From the NCBI GenBank assembly GCA_965183875.1, contig CBCYMK010000004.1, positions 13,869 to 77,868 of the forward strand: a DNA stretch of 64,000 nt. The letters are read 5' to 3'. The notes under the pieces were generated by a model, which saw only the letters and a list, made by a program, of their open reading frames with translations, did not search any database and was not told where the DNA came from. Source of the DNA: UBA6772 sp965183875 (GTDB taxonomy: Bacteria > Bacteroidota > Bacteroidia > Flavobacteriales > UBA7430). Made by a program: the position numbers and the translations under genes. The stretch's first letter is position 1; the number at the start of each line of letters is the position of its first letter. Below, piece after piece: positions 55,212 to 63,432 of the stretch.

Positions 55212-56020
55212 TTAATCCTCAAATAAGCTTTCATAAAATGGCTTGTATTGCTCTTTGTATTCACCATCAGTAAATTCTAAAGTAGGCAATTTCGCAGACT
55301 CTATCATGTCGTTAAGGTCAGCATCAAGCTCCGAACTACCCTTAACAACGGCGTCAGAATATTTTATTGCAGTTTCGATAAGTTTCTTGTTGTCTGCAGC
55401 ATCAAATCCTGCAACTTCCTCTTCAGAAAAACCATCAAATTGCATTTTTCCAGCTAGCCCTTCATTTAGCTTCCCTTCAAAAGAGTGGTCATAAAAAGAG
55501 AATACAACTTTCGTTTTTTCGAAAATCGGATCATCATGGTAGAATTTCTTCAAGTACATAGGTAAGAAACTTGCCATCCATCCATTACAGTGGATAACAT
55601 CTGGAGACCAGCCTAATTTCTTTACAGACTCTATTACACCACGACAGAAGAATAACGCTCTCTCGTCGTTATCGTCAATAGAACTTCTCTTTTTTATCTA
55701 CCGTAGTAAACTTGCGCTTAAAGTACTCTTCATTATCTATAAAGTATACTTGCATTCTAGCTTGAGGTATGGAAGCAACTTTGATAATTAATGGTTGATC
55801 GATATCATTTACAATCAAATTCATTCCCGAAAGACGAATTACTTCGTGTAGTTGATGTCTTCTTTCGTTAATACACCCAAAACGAGGCATAAACAAACGG
55901 ACTTCAATTCCCGATTCATTCATTGCTTGCGGTAAAAAGCGAGCTGTTTTTGAGAGGTCATTTGCAGGTAAATACGGGAGTAATTTCCTGGGATACGTAT
56001 AATATTCTTTTCTTAGCCAT
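55212..56020 (-). CDS. Glycogen/starch synthase-type protein (GT5 catalytic N-domain only), two frameshifts
   Basis: The gene starts at ATG 56020 (MAKKRILYVSQEITP) and runs in three frames. Removing one base from GGG at 55976-55978 gives EITPYLPANDLSKTARFLPQ, and removing one from AA at 55677-55678 gives KEKFYDDNDERALFF. The repaired protein has about 269 aa and matches the short GT5-like proteins of Bacteroidota (RHQLHEVIRLSGMNLIVND, WSPDVIHCNGWMAS). It lacks the donor-binding C-domain of real glycogen synthase, so the activity is unclear. It is divergent from panC and coupled to DUF4270. Confidence 0.85.
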
Positions 56021-56053
56021 AATGCTAGTTTCTTTATTCTTCAAATAAGAGGG

Positions 56054-56101
56054 CGAAAATACAAAATTTTCTCCACTTTATTAAGTTTTTACTTAGCTTT
56101 G
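56054..56101. promoter_or_regulatory. Divergent promoter region of panC and the GT5-type gene
   Basis: TATTTTCG on the minus strand (56054-56061) lies 33 bases before the GT5-type start. TAGCTTTG on the plus strand (56094-56101) matches TAnnTTTG, 29 bases before the panC ATG. Confidence 0.45.
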
Positions 56102-56130
56102 ACGCCACATTTTACTGAATATTAAGGCAA

Positions 56131-56977
56131 ATGAAAATCGTTTCTACGCTAAAAGACTTAGCCCAAATACTAAGTCAGCTACCAAAAAATAAAAGCTTAG
56201 GCTTTGTACCTACTATGGGTGCCTTACATCAGGGGCATTTAAATTTGGTAGCGAAATCTGTTCAGGAGAATGATTTTTCTATCTGTTCAATATTTGTTAA
56301 TCCTACACAATTTAACAATACTGAAGATTTAGAAAAGTACCCTAACCCTTTAGAGAAGGATTTAGCGCTCTTAGAAAGTGTTTCCTGCGATATTGTTTTT
56401 ACACCTACTAAAGAGGCTATTTATCCAGAAGGGTTTATTTCTAAATCATTTAATTTTGGGCAATTAGACAAGGTGATGGAAGGCGCAAATAGGCCTGGAC
56501 ATTTTGAAGGTGTAGCAATGGTTGTGTCGCGATTGTTTGAGCTTATAAATCCACAGAATGCTTATTTTGGGGAGAAAGATTTTCAGCAGTTAGCTATTAT
56601 TCAATCCTTGGTACAGCAGGTAGCTTACCCAGTAAATATAGTTCCTTGTGCTACAGTTAGAGAGCACAACGGTTTGGCTATGAGCTCTAGAAATATGCGC
56701 CTTACAGACAAGCAAATAAAGGCTGCAACTCGAATTTACAAAAGGTTAAGTGAGCTAAAAAATTATCGAGCACGCTTTCTATTATTGAGCTGAAGTGTTG
56801 GGTAGAAACTGCTTTCTTGAAGATGAAGACTTAGACTTGGAGTATTTTGAAATCTCTTGTCCCACCAGCTTGGAAGCTTCCAAAAGTTGGGGCGAAAGAA
56901 AAGTACATATAGCTTGTATAGCAGTCTTTGTAGGTGAGGTTCGTTTAATCGATAACATCTTGTTGAAAATTAATTAA
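56131..56977 (+). CDS. panC: Pantothenate synthetase, two frameshifts
   Basis: PanC joins pantoate and beta-alanine. The ATP motif PTMGALHQGHLNLV lies near residue 27, FVNPTQF near 55, and SRNMRLT near 188. The frame is lost near 56776 and again near 56815. Adding one T to each of two short T runs gives YRARFSIIELKCWVETAFLE and one frame to VRLIDNILLKIN at the end. The repaired protein has about 282 aa. It begins a pantothenate pair with panD, which connects to coaX at 19.2 kb. Confidence 0.92.
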
Positions 56978-56983
56978 AATGAT

Positions 56984-56991
56984 TAATTTTG
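56984..56991 (+). promoter_or_regulatory. Promoter-like element directly before panD
   Basis: TAATTTTG matches TAnnTTTG but ends only four bases before the panD ATG. Use of it would give a leaderless or near-leaderless transcript. Confidence 0.3.
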
Positions 56992-56995
56992 CCCA

Positions 56996-57344
56996 ATGAA
57001 TATAGAGGTAGTAAAATCAAAAATTCACAGAGTAAAAATTACTCAGGCCGATTTAAATTATATCGGTAGTATCACCATAGACGAAGATCTTATGGACGCT
57101 TCAAATATTATTGAAGGTGAAAGGTGCAAATTGTGAATATCAATAATGGCGAAAGACTAGAGACTTACGCTATTAAAGGCGCTAGAGGGAAAGGCGAAAT
57201 ATGTATGAATGGACCTGCTGCGCGTAGAGTTCAAACAGGCGATATCGTTATTATTATCACTTATGCAAGCATGCCTTTGAAGAAGCAAAGTTGTTTAAGC
57301 CCACGCTTATTTTTCCTAACGAGGAAACAAACACCCTAGTTTAA
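56996..57344 (+). CDS. panD: Aspartate 1-decarboxylase, two frameshifts
   Basis: PanD makes beta-alanine and cleaves itself before serine 25 to form its pyruvoyl group; the site is present as NYIGSITID with Gly24-Ser25. Missing bases break the frame near 57121 (GAAAGG, one A short) and near 57278 (CCTTTGAAG, one T short). Repair gives EKVQIVNINNGERLETYAIK and YASMPFEEAKLFKPTLIFPN, about 116 aa in all, the normal size. It sits between panC and a membrane protein gene. Confidence 0.92.
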
Positions 57345-57345
57345 T

Positions 57346-58355
57346 ATGAAGGCGAAATTGCTTTCCACTCTAAAGTATCTTTTCTTTTTAGGAATTGGTA
57401 TCGCTATTTTATTTGCGGTATTAAAGATAAAGACCTTGAAAAAATGCTTGCTGATTTACGCAACGCAGAATATAAGTGGTTGGTTTTTCTATGATCTTCG
57501 GTTATACCGCCTATTTGTTTAGGGGTTTACGATGGCTACTTTTATTAGAGGCTATGAATTATAAAACCTCCGCTAATCACGCTACTCAAGCAATGCTGCA
57601 GGTTATTTTGCCAATCTCATTTTCCCTAGAGCAGGAGAGGTGGTCCGTTGTACCAGTCTCTATAAGGTTACTGGAATCCCAGTAAATAAATTATTTGGTA
57701 CAATTCTTTTAGAACGAGCTATTGACTTGGTGCTTTTGCTTACCTGTATTTGTTTGAGTTTTTTATTGAAGTTTAAAGCACTTACAGCCTTTTTTGGCAC
57801 TGTTTTTAGCAGTACTCCTACAGGAGAAATAAGCAGCGGGAAGCTTGTTTTTATTGCATTTGTAGTTGCTGTGCCAGTACTCATTTATCTTTTTAGAGAA
57901 CAGCTTCAAAAATCGAGTGTCTACCAAAAAATAGTAGGTTTAGCCCGTGGTGTAAAGGAAGGTTTTCAAACCGCTTTTCACATGAAACAAAAGGGCTTGT
58001 TTGCAGTTTATACATTGCTCATTTGGAGTATGTATTTACTAATGACCTATATCTGTTTCTTTAGTATTGCCGAAACAATGCACCTTACTTTGGCCGATGG
58101 TTTATACATTACTGTAATTGGTGGCTTAGGAATGATTGTTCCTGTACAAGGAGGTTTAGGGCCATACCATGCAGCCGTAACACTAGGAATTGTAAGTATA
58201 GGACTTACGGAGACTACTGGAGCTACCTTAGCGGTATTGATCCATTCTGCACAAACAATAATGATTCTCATCACCGGTATTATTGCGGCAATTGTTTTAT
58301 CTTCGCTAAAAGAAAAGCAGCCCACAATGAATCAATGGAACAAGCTTCAAGCTAA
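57346..58355 (+). CDS. YbhN/LPG-synthase-TM family membrane protein, several frameshifts
   Basis: The protein starts MKAKLLSTLKYLFFLGIGIA and has about eight hydrophobic segments of the UPF0104/lysylphosphatidylglycerol-synthase membrane domain (FRGLRWLLLLEAMNY, FPRAGEVVRCTSLYKVTG, VPVQGGLGPYHAAVTLGI). Frames are lost near 57422, 57488 and 57597, each repairable by one added base. Read literally, the last part runs without a stop into the next gene. One added A in AAAAG near 58317 would end it at 58355 (KEKAAHNESMEQASS). Family members are possible lipid flippases. Confidence 0.8.
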
Positions 58356-58816
58356 GGTTTATACCACAGATACTTTACAATCTCAAATAACAGACTGGAG
58401 TAAGAACGATCAAAAAATTGTATTTACCAATGGCTGTTTCGACCTGTTGCATCTAGGACATGTAGACTACCTAGCGAAAGCAAGAGATTTAGGCGACAAG
58501 CTTATTATTGGCTTAAATACCGACGCTTCTGTTTCCAGAATCAAAGGACCTTCTAGGCCTGTAAAAGATCAAAAAAGTAGGGCTACCATTTTGGCGGCTA
58601 TGCAATTTGTTGATGCCGTAATTTTCTTTGATGAAGAAACGCCATTGATTTAATTACCTGGGTAAAACCCGATGTTTTAGTAAAGGTGGCGATTATACTT
58701 TAGAAGGAATTGTAGGGCATGAAATTGTTTTAGAGAATGGTGGGCAAGTAAAAACCATTGATTTTGTAGAAGGGTATTCAAGTTCAAAATTAATAGATAA
58801 AATCACACAGAAATAG
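58327..58816 (+). CDS. D-beta-D-heptose 1-phosphate adenylyltransferase-type (HldE C-domain), two frameshifts
   Basis: This nucleotidyltransferase (RfaE2-type) activates heptose phosphate for LPS core; it holds the cytidylyltransferase-like motif FTNGCFDLLHLGHVDYLAKA and GLNTDASVSRIKGPSRP. The natural start is MNQWNKLQAKVY at 58327. Missing bases near 58645 and 58683 break the frame; repair gives DEETPLDLITWVKPDVLVKGGDYT and the end SSSKLIDKITQK at 58816. The start overlaps the membrane protein gene by 29 bases in the repaired model. Confidence 0.88.
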
Positions 58817-60181
58817 ATGGCTAAAGCAAAAGTGAAAACTGCATATTTCTGTCAGAGTTGTGGTTCTCAATATCCTAAATGGCAAGGGCAATGTGGTGCT
58901 TGTAAAGAGTGGAATACTGTTGTAGAAGAAGTTATTCAGAAAGAGCCTGTAAAAATTTGGTCGAAATCTGAATCCAACAATAAAATAAAAGCACTCAAAG
59001 TAGCGATATTTCTATAGAGAAAGAACAGCGAATCCCTACCTACAACCAAGAACTCGATAGGGTTTTAGGCGGAGGTATAGTTCCTGGAGCAATTATTCTA
59101 TTAGGTGAGAACCCGGAATAGGGAAGTCTACCCTAATGCTGCAATTGGCTTTGAGTTTAAAGAACTGTAAAACACTTTACGTTTCTGGTGAAGAGAGCGA
59201 TAAGCAAATAAAAATGCGCGCCGAGCGATTGGGCGAAGGCGAATCGGATTGTTATATCCTTACCGAAACAGCAACACAAAATATTTTAAGCATATAAAAA
59301 CGATTAAGCCAGACTTACTGGTTATCGATTCTATTCAAACTTTACATACGCAATCTATTGAGTCATCGCCAGGATCAATTTCTCAAATTAGAGAAACTGC
59401 TGCAGAGCTATTGCGTTTTGCTAAAGAAACAGACACGCCTGTTATTTTAATAGGGCATATTACCAAAGATGGAAATATTGCAGGACCAAAAATACTGGAG
59501 CATATGGTAGACGTGGTGCTTCAGTTTGAAGGAGATAGAAACCATATTTATAGAATTTTAAGAGCCCAGAAAAACCGTTTTGGTTCTACCGCAGAGCTAG
59601 GGATGATACGAAATGGTAAGCCACGGTTTAAAAGAAGTGCACAATCCTTCTGAAATACTTATTTCTCAAAAAGACGAAGCCTTAAGTGGTTCGGCTATTT
59701 CGGCTACTATAGAGGGTATGCGCCCTATGTTAATTGAGGTTCAAGCCTTAGTGAGCACAGCTGTATATGGTACGCCACAACGTTCTGCTACAGGTTTCGA
59801 TTTACGCCAGATTAAACATGCTCTTGGCTGTATTAGAAAAAAAGATGTGGTTTTAGACTTGGTTCTAAGGATGTGTTCCTAAACATTACCGGAGGTATAA
59901 AAGTAGACGACCCTTCTATAGATTTATGTGTGGTTGCTGCTATCTTATCTTCTAACGAAGACGAGCCAATTTCTGATAAAATTTGTTTTGCAGGTGAGGT
60001 AGGCTTGTCCGGAGAAATTCGTCCAGCCAACCGAATTGAACAACGTATTTTAGAAGCTGAAAAATTAGGCTTCGATCAAATATTTATCTCGCGTTATAAC
60101 AAAGTAGAAAAAGGAAAGTTTGCTATTAAAGTGATGGAATTTGGGAAGGTCGAAGAGATTTATCAGACGCTTTTTAATTAA
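58817..60181 (+). CDS. radA: DNA repair protein RadA, several frameshifts
   Basis: RadA (Sms) is a RecA-like ATPase that processes recombination intermediates. The N-terminal C4 zinc finger (CQSCGSQYPKWQGQCGAC) is intact. The P-loop GENPGIGKST appears after one added C near 59110. LVIDSIQT, the KNRFG motif and the Lon-like C-terminal domain (GGIKVDDPSIDLCVVAAILS, GEVGLSGEIRP) follow in order. At least six indels lie between 59000 and 59880. The last codons end EEIYQTLFN at 60181. This 3' end is repeated twice downstream with small changes. Confidence 0.93.
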
Positions 60182-60278
60182 TTTGAAGATGTGCTGATTT
60201 GAAGTTCCTATAGCTATATGGATGAGTGAAGAGTTATGAGGGAATGATAGTTGTCGGAGTGATAAAGTAATCCCCAAC
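60074..60278 (+). repeat. Copy A of the radA 3' end and downstream tail
   Basis: Copy A contains the last 36 codons of radA (end KFAIKVMEFGKVEEIYQTLFN in parts) and 97 bases of tail beginning TTTGAAGATGTGCTGATTTG. The coding part recurs at 60884-60990 (copy B), and the later coding part plus the tail recurs at 61617-61780 (copy C). Confidence 0.85.
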
Positions 60279-60307
60279 GGGAGTGTAATTTAAACTCTGT
60301 CTGCTTC

Positions 60308-60781
60308 TCATCCGTTATTGTTGGTTCTATCAGAAGTGGAGTCGTTTATATCCAAGGTTATCCTATCGCCAAATTTAATATATAATTGCTGAATTGTCAG
60401 GATTAACTTCCGCATTTTAGAGTATGCTCTCATTATTTGCACATTTACCAATGCTGCTCTATCACTCTTCAGTACTCCTGAAAGCATTGCAACTCCTTGT
60501 TCTGTAAATACTATAGGGGCTTTTCTTCTACCTCCCCATCTTAATGTCACATTTTGTGATTTTAAGTTTTGCCACTCGTCATCGGAGAGTTTGAACATAA
60601 AATCATTAGGAAAGCGTAAAGGATTTCTTTTCACACCTTGATTCAAAACCCTTGTTTCTACTCCGTAAAGTTGTGCCAAATCTTGGTCTAGCATTACCTG
60701 TTGACCTCTGATTTCATATATTTTATTTATGACTGATTCCTTAGGTAAATTACTTTTCATTATTTCTTTTATTAGTATCAT
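60308..60781 (-). CDS. ORF6N-domain protein (KilA-N-like)
   Basis: The protein, about 157 aa from ATG 60781 (or 150 from ATG 60760), has the ORF6N DNA-binding-type domain: NKIYEIRGQQVMLDQDLAQL, YGVETRVLNQGVKRNPLRFP, FMFKLSDDEW and APIVFTEQGVAMLSGVL. ORF6N proteins occur in phages and integrated elements as antirepressor-like regulators. This copy has a short C-terminal tail. It sits between copies A and B of the radA end and is therefore probably an insertion. A TTG start at 60793 is less likely. Confidence 0.88.
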   Translation of the reverse strand: MILIKEIMKSNLPKESVINKIYEIRGQQVMLDQDLAQLYGVETRVLNQGVKRNPLRFPNDFMFKLSDDEWQNLKSQNVTLRWGGRRKAPIVFTEQGVAMLSGVLKSDRAALVNVQIMRAYSKMRKLILTIQQLYIKFGDRITLDINDSTSDRTNNNG

Positions 60782-60883
60782 TTTACTTGCCAATATATGT
60801 TAAACCAATTATGTTTATCAATTACCTAATTGGATTACCTCTTTTTATTGTTCAGATAAATGTACAAATTTTTCAAATGCACG

Positions 60884-60990
60884 GATCTAATATTTATCTC
60901 TCGTTATAACAAAGTAGGAATGGAAAGTTTGCTATTAAAGTGATAGAGTTTGGTAGAGTAGAAGAGATTTATCAAACGCTTTTTAATTAG
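60884..60990 (+). repeat. Copy B of the radA 3' end
   Basis: The segment aligns with 60074-60180 and would encode KVIEFGRVEEIYQTLFN followed by a stop; most differences from radA are silent or conservative. It lacks the 97-base tail seen in copies A and C. One small indel near 60917 breaks its frame. Confidence 0.82.
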
Positions 60991-61028
60991 TATTTTTAAT
61001 TTGGAGTTGTATTTACTAGTAATTTAAT

Positions 61029-61331
61029 TTATTTCAGATATTTTTTTACATCCATTCTTTGGTGTAGAATCCTAACTACTTCTACTATTTCATTCTCTTT
61101 TTTTCGATAGAAAATCAAATGAGATTTAATTTTGGTAGATCGGTAATTAGGCCTCGTTAGTTCTATAGATTTGCCTGTTAGATAATTATCTGCAATGAAT
61201 TCTATTTCTCCAAGGATCAAATTGTAGTATCTATCTGCTTGATGTTTAGACCATTTATTAAAAGTATAGAGCCAAATAGCATTTAAATCTGTAATAGCCT
61301 CTTTACTTATCCGATACTTACTTTCAATCAT
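61029..61331 (-). CDS. RelE/ParE-family toxin
   Basis: The 100-aa protein has the ParE fold pattern: YRISKEAITDLNAIWLYTF at the start, ADRYYNLILGEIEFIADN near residue 35, and the C-terminal HLIFYRKKENEIVEVVRILH. ParE toxins poison DNA gyrase, while RelE types cleave mRNA; the sequence leans to ParE. It starts within the stop of the antitoxin gene (ATGA), so the pair is translationally coupled. It lies between copies B and C of the radA end. Confidence 0.92.
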   Translation of the reverse strand: MIESKYRISKEAITDLNAIWLYTFNKWSKHQADRYYNLILGEIEFIADNYLTGKSIELTRPNYRSTKIKSHLIFYRKKENEIVEVVRILHQRMDVKKYLK

Positions 61332-61570
61332 AAGTTTTTACGATGTAATTCAAGTAGGTTTTGTTTTGAGTCAAAATCTTCTACAAAACCACTTTGTTCA
61401 CCAATTTCTAGTGCTTTAATCAGTTCTCTCTCTTTTTTTTCTTCGCTTTCTAGTAGTCGCAGTGCTGAGCGGATCACTTCGCTTACAGAACTATACCTCC
61501 CAGATTTCACTCCATCCTGGAGGAATGTCTCAAAGTGATTACCGAGTGCTATGGATGTGTTTTTTGCCAT
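61328..61570 (-). CDS. ParD-type antitoxin
   Basis: The 80-aa protein has the ribbon-helix-helix start MAKNTSIALGNHFETFLQDG and the ParD signature SGRYSSVSEVIRSALRLLES. The C-terminal part should bind and block the ParE-type toxin encoded next. A perfect promoter and a 15-base dyad lie just upstream, which fits autoregulation by the antitoxin-toxin complex. Confidence 0.92.
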   Translation of the reverse strand: MAKNTSIALGNHFETFLQDGVKSGRYSSVSEVIRSALRLLESEEKKERELIKALEIGEQSGFVEDFDSKQNLLELHRKNL

Positions 61571-61587
61571 TGTGAATATAATTTAGT

Positions 61588-61618
61588 CAAATATACCAAA
61601 TCTTGGTAATGATGTCAA
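61588..61618 (-). promoter_or_regulatory. parDE promoter with overlapping operator dyad
   Basis: On the minus strand, TTG (61616-61618), a 20-base spacer and TATATTTG (61588-61595) form a full Bacteroidota promoter. The perfect dyad TACCAAGATTTGGTA (61594-61608) overlaps the -7 element and is a good operator for the ParD-type antitoxin. Confidence 0.7.
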
Positions 61619-61780
61619 GTTTGCTATTAAAGTGATGAAATGGTAAGGCGGAAGAGATTTATCAAATGCTTTTTAATTAATTTGAAGATGTGCTGATTTG
61701 AAGTTCCGATAGCTATAGGGATGAGTGAAGAGTTATGAGGGAATGGTAGTTGTCGGAGCGATAAAGTAATCCCCAACTGG
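61617..61780 (+). repeat. Copy C of the radA 3' end and tail
   Basis: It aligns with 60115-60278. The coding part reads close to KFAIKVMKFGKAEEIYQMLFN after two missing T residues are added near 61640. The tail (GAAGATGTGCTGATTTGAAG and on to AGTAATCCCCAAC) is nearly the same as in copy A. The following 61781-61864 stretch holds no gene. Confidence 0.82.
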
Positions 61781-61864
61781 TTATTAATAATAATTTCTTT
61801 AGTCTTCGTCTTTTTCCCAGCGACTAGTTACCAGTCACTTTCCTGCCTAACAATTAATTCCTAG

Positions 61865-63062
61865 CTAGCTCTTCATTCTAAGGCCAATTTGTATTCCAGC
61901 AATAAGCGTGATAAATCCAATAACAATAAATGCAGCTTGCAGTCCATATATATCGGCAATTATGGCAGAGCTTAATGCTCCTATAGCGTAACCTAAATCT
62001 CTCCACAAACGGTAAACCCCTATACACTCTGCTCTTTGTTCGGGATGTGTATAAATCTGCTAGGGCAGCTAAAAATATTGGGTATACCAAAGCAGTTCCT
62101 ATCCCTAATAATACAGCAGCAATAAAAACATTAAGGTAACTACTAGCGTAGGCAATCATAAAAATTCCAATTACTTGCACCAGCATGCCCAATACAAGTA
62201 GTGTTTTTTTAGAATACTTATCGCCTAGAGCACCCGTAAATAGCTGTCCTATTCCCCAAATAGTTGGATAAACAGCTGCAAGAATACCGATTTCAGTTAT
62301 ACTAAAAGAAAGAGAATACAGAAAGAGTGGTAATAAGCCCCACATCATCCCATCGTTTAGATTATTCGCTAGCCCAGCGAGTGTAATACTCGAAAGGTTA
62401 GGATTAGAGAAGGTGGTTTCCTTAAAAACATTTTTTAGTTTCGGTTGGCTGCTCGTTTGACTTTCTAATACAGCAAAAGACTGGGTGTCTTTTACAAATA
62501 GTATAGATGAGAAAAGGCCTAAAACAACTAAGGCAAAAGCGAGGTAAAAAGGGTAGGGGTAGAGCCCGTATTCTGTGGCAATATAAGCACTTAAAAAAGC
62601 CATTAATCCAACGGCTAAATAACCGGCAGACTCATTTATTCCCATGGCAAGACCTCTGTTTTTAGCACCTACTAAATCAATTTTCATGATTATGGTACTC
62701 GACCAAGCCAATCCTTGGTTGATGCCCAAAAACACGTTTGCCCATAAAATCCAAGTCCAGCTTTGAGCGTAAAACAATAAAAAAGGTACTGGGATTGCAA
62801 ATAACCAACCGGCAACTAAAAGTCGCTTCCGGCCGTATTTATTTGCGAGCCTTCCCATAAAATAGTTGGTAAGGGCTTTGCTAATTCCAAAGACAATAAT
62901 AAAACTAAGAATGGCAGTTTTTACTACCATTCCAAATTCTACTTCTGCTATTTGTGGGAGTATAGAGCGTTCTAATCCTACCATACCCCCTACAAAAGCA
63001 TTTACCAATACCAGTAGTAAAAATTGCGGTAGGTTTTCTCTTAAGCCTAATTTATTAGTCAC
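61865..63062 (-). CDS. Major facilitator superfamily transporter, one frameshift
   Basis: The inner-membrane protein starts at GTG 63062 (VTNKLGLRENLPQFLLLVLV) and has about twelve helices. The MFS loop motif is present as GRLANKYGRKRLLVAG near residue 65 and its counterpart GALGDKYSKKTLLVLG near 285. The frame is lost near 62055; adding one base gives HPEQRAECIGVYRLWRDLGY and the end IAGIQIGLRMKS at 61865. Repaired length is about 399 aa. The substrate is unknown; the nearby metal-domain gene may hint at metal or drug efflux. Confidence 0.87.
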
Positions 63063-63073
63063 GTATTAAGATT

Positions 63074-63422
63074 TTATTCGTGAGGTTTTTTACAGCAAAA
63101 ATGTAAATTATCGTAGGCTACAGGATCGGCTTTAACCGAATCGGCAGAATAACCTAAATCGCTAATAAGGTTTCTAATATGTGCAGCAGAGGTTCTGTCG
63201 TTGCGGTATTTTACAGTTAGTACTCCTGTTTCCACATCCATTTCAGCGTATTTTAAACCTTTTTCAAAAACTAAGTTTTTATCGATTATAAGTTCCTTAC
63301 ACATATCGCAAACGGCAGAGGTTTGAATTTCTACAGTTTCAACTTTTTTGGCTTTCGTTTTGTTTTGTGCCATCGTAGAAGTTGTTAGTACTACGGCTAA
63401 TATCCATGCTAAATTTTTTCAT
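63074..63422 (-). CDS. Exported heavy-metal-associated (HMA) domain protein, one frameshift
   Basis: The mature part has the HMA fold with the metal pair in TSAVCDMCKELI near residue 20 of the readable frame, and ends DNLHFCCKKPHE. The likely start is ATG 63422. Removing one T from TTT near 63411 gives MKKLAWILAVVLTTSTMAQN, a signal peptide in frame with the rest. The size is then about 115 aa. It lies directly after a TonB-dependent receptor gene transcribed in the same direction, which fits metal (possibly copper) uptake or handling. Confidence 0.85.
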
Positions 63423-63432
63423 GTTTTTTTGT

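Noticed and set aside
55212..55577. Independent 121-aa gene after the GT5-type frame
   Set aside because: Its sequence continues the GT5-type domain; two one-base repairs give one gene from 56020.
60794..61028. A separate small gene in radA copy B
   Set aside because: Only a fragment of the radA end is present, with no start codon or promoter of its own.
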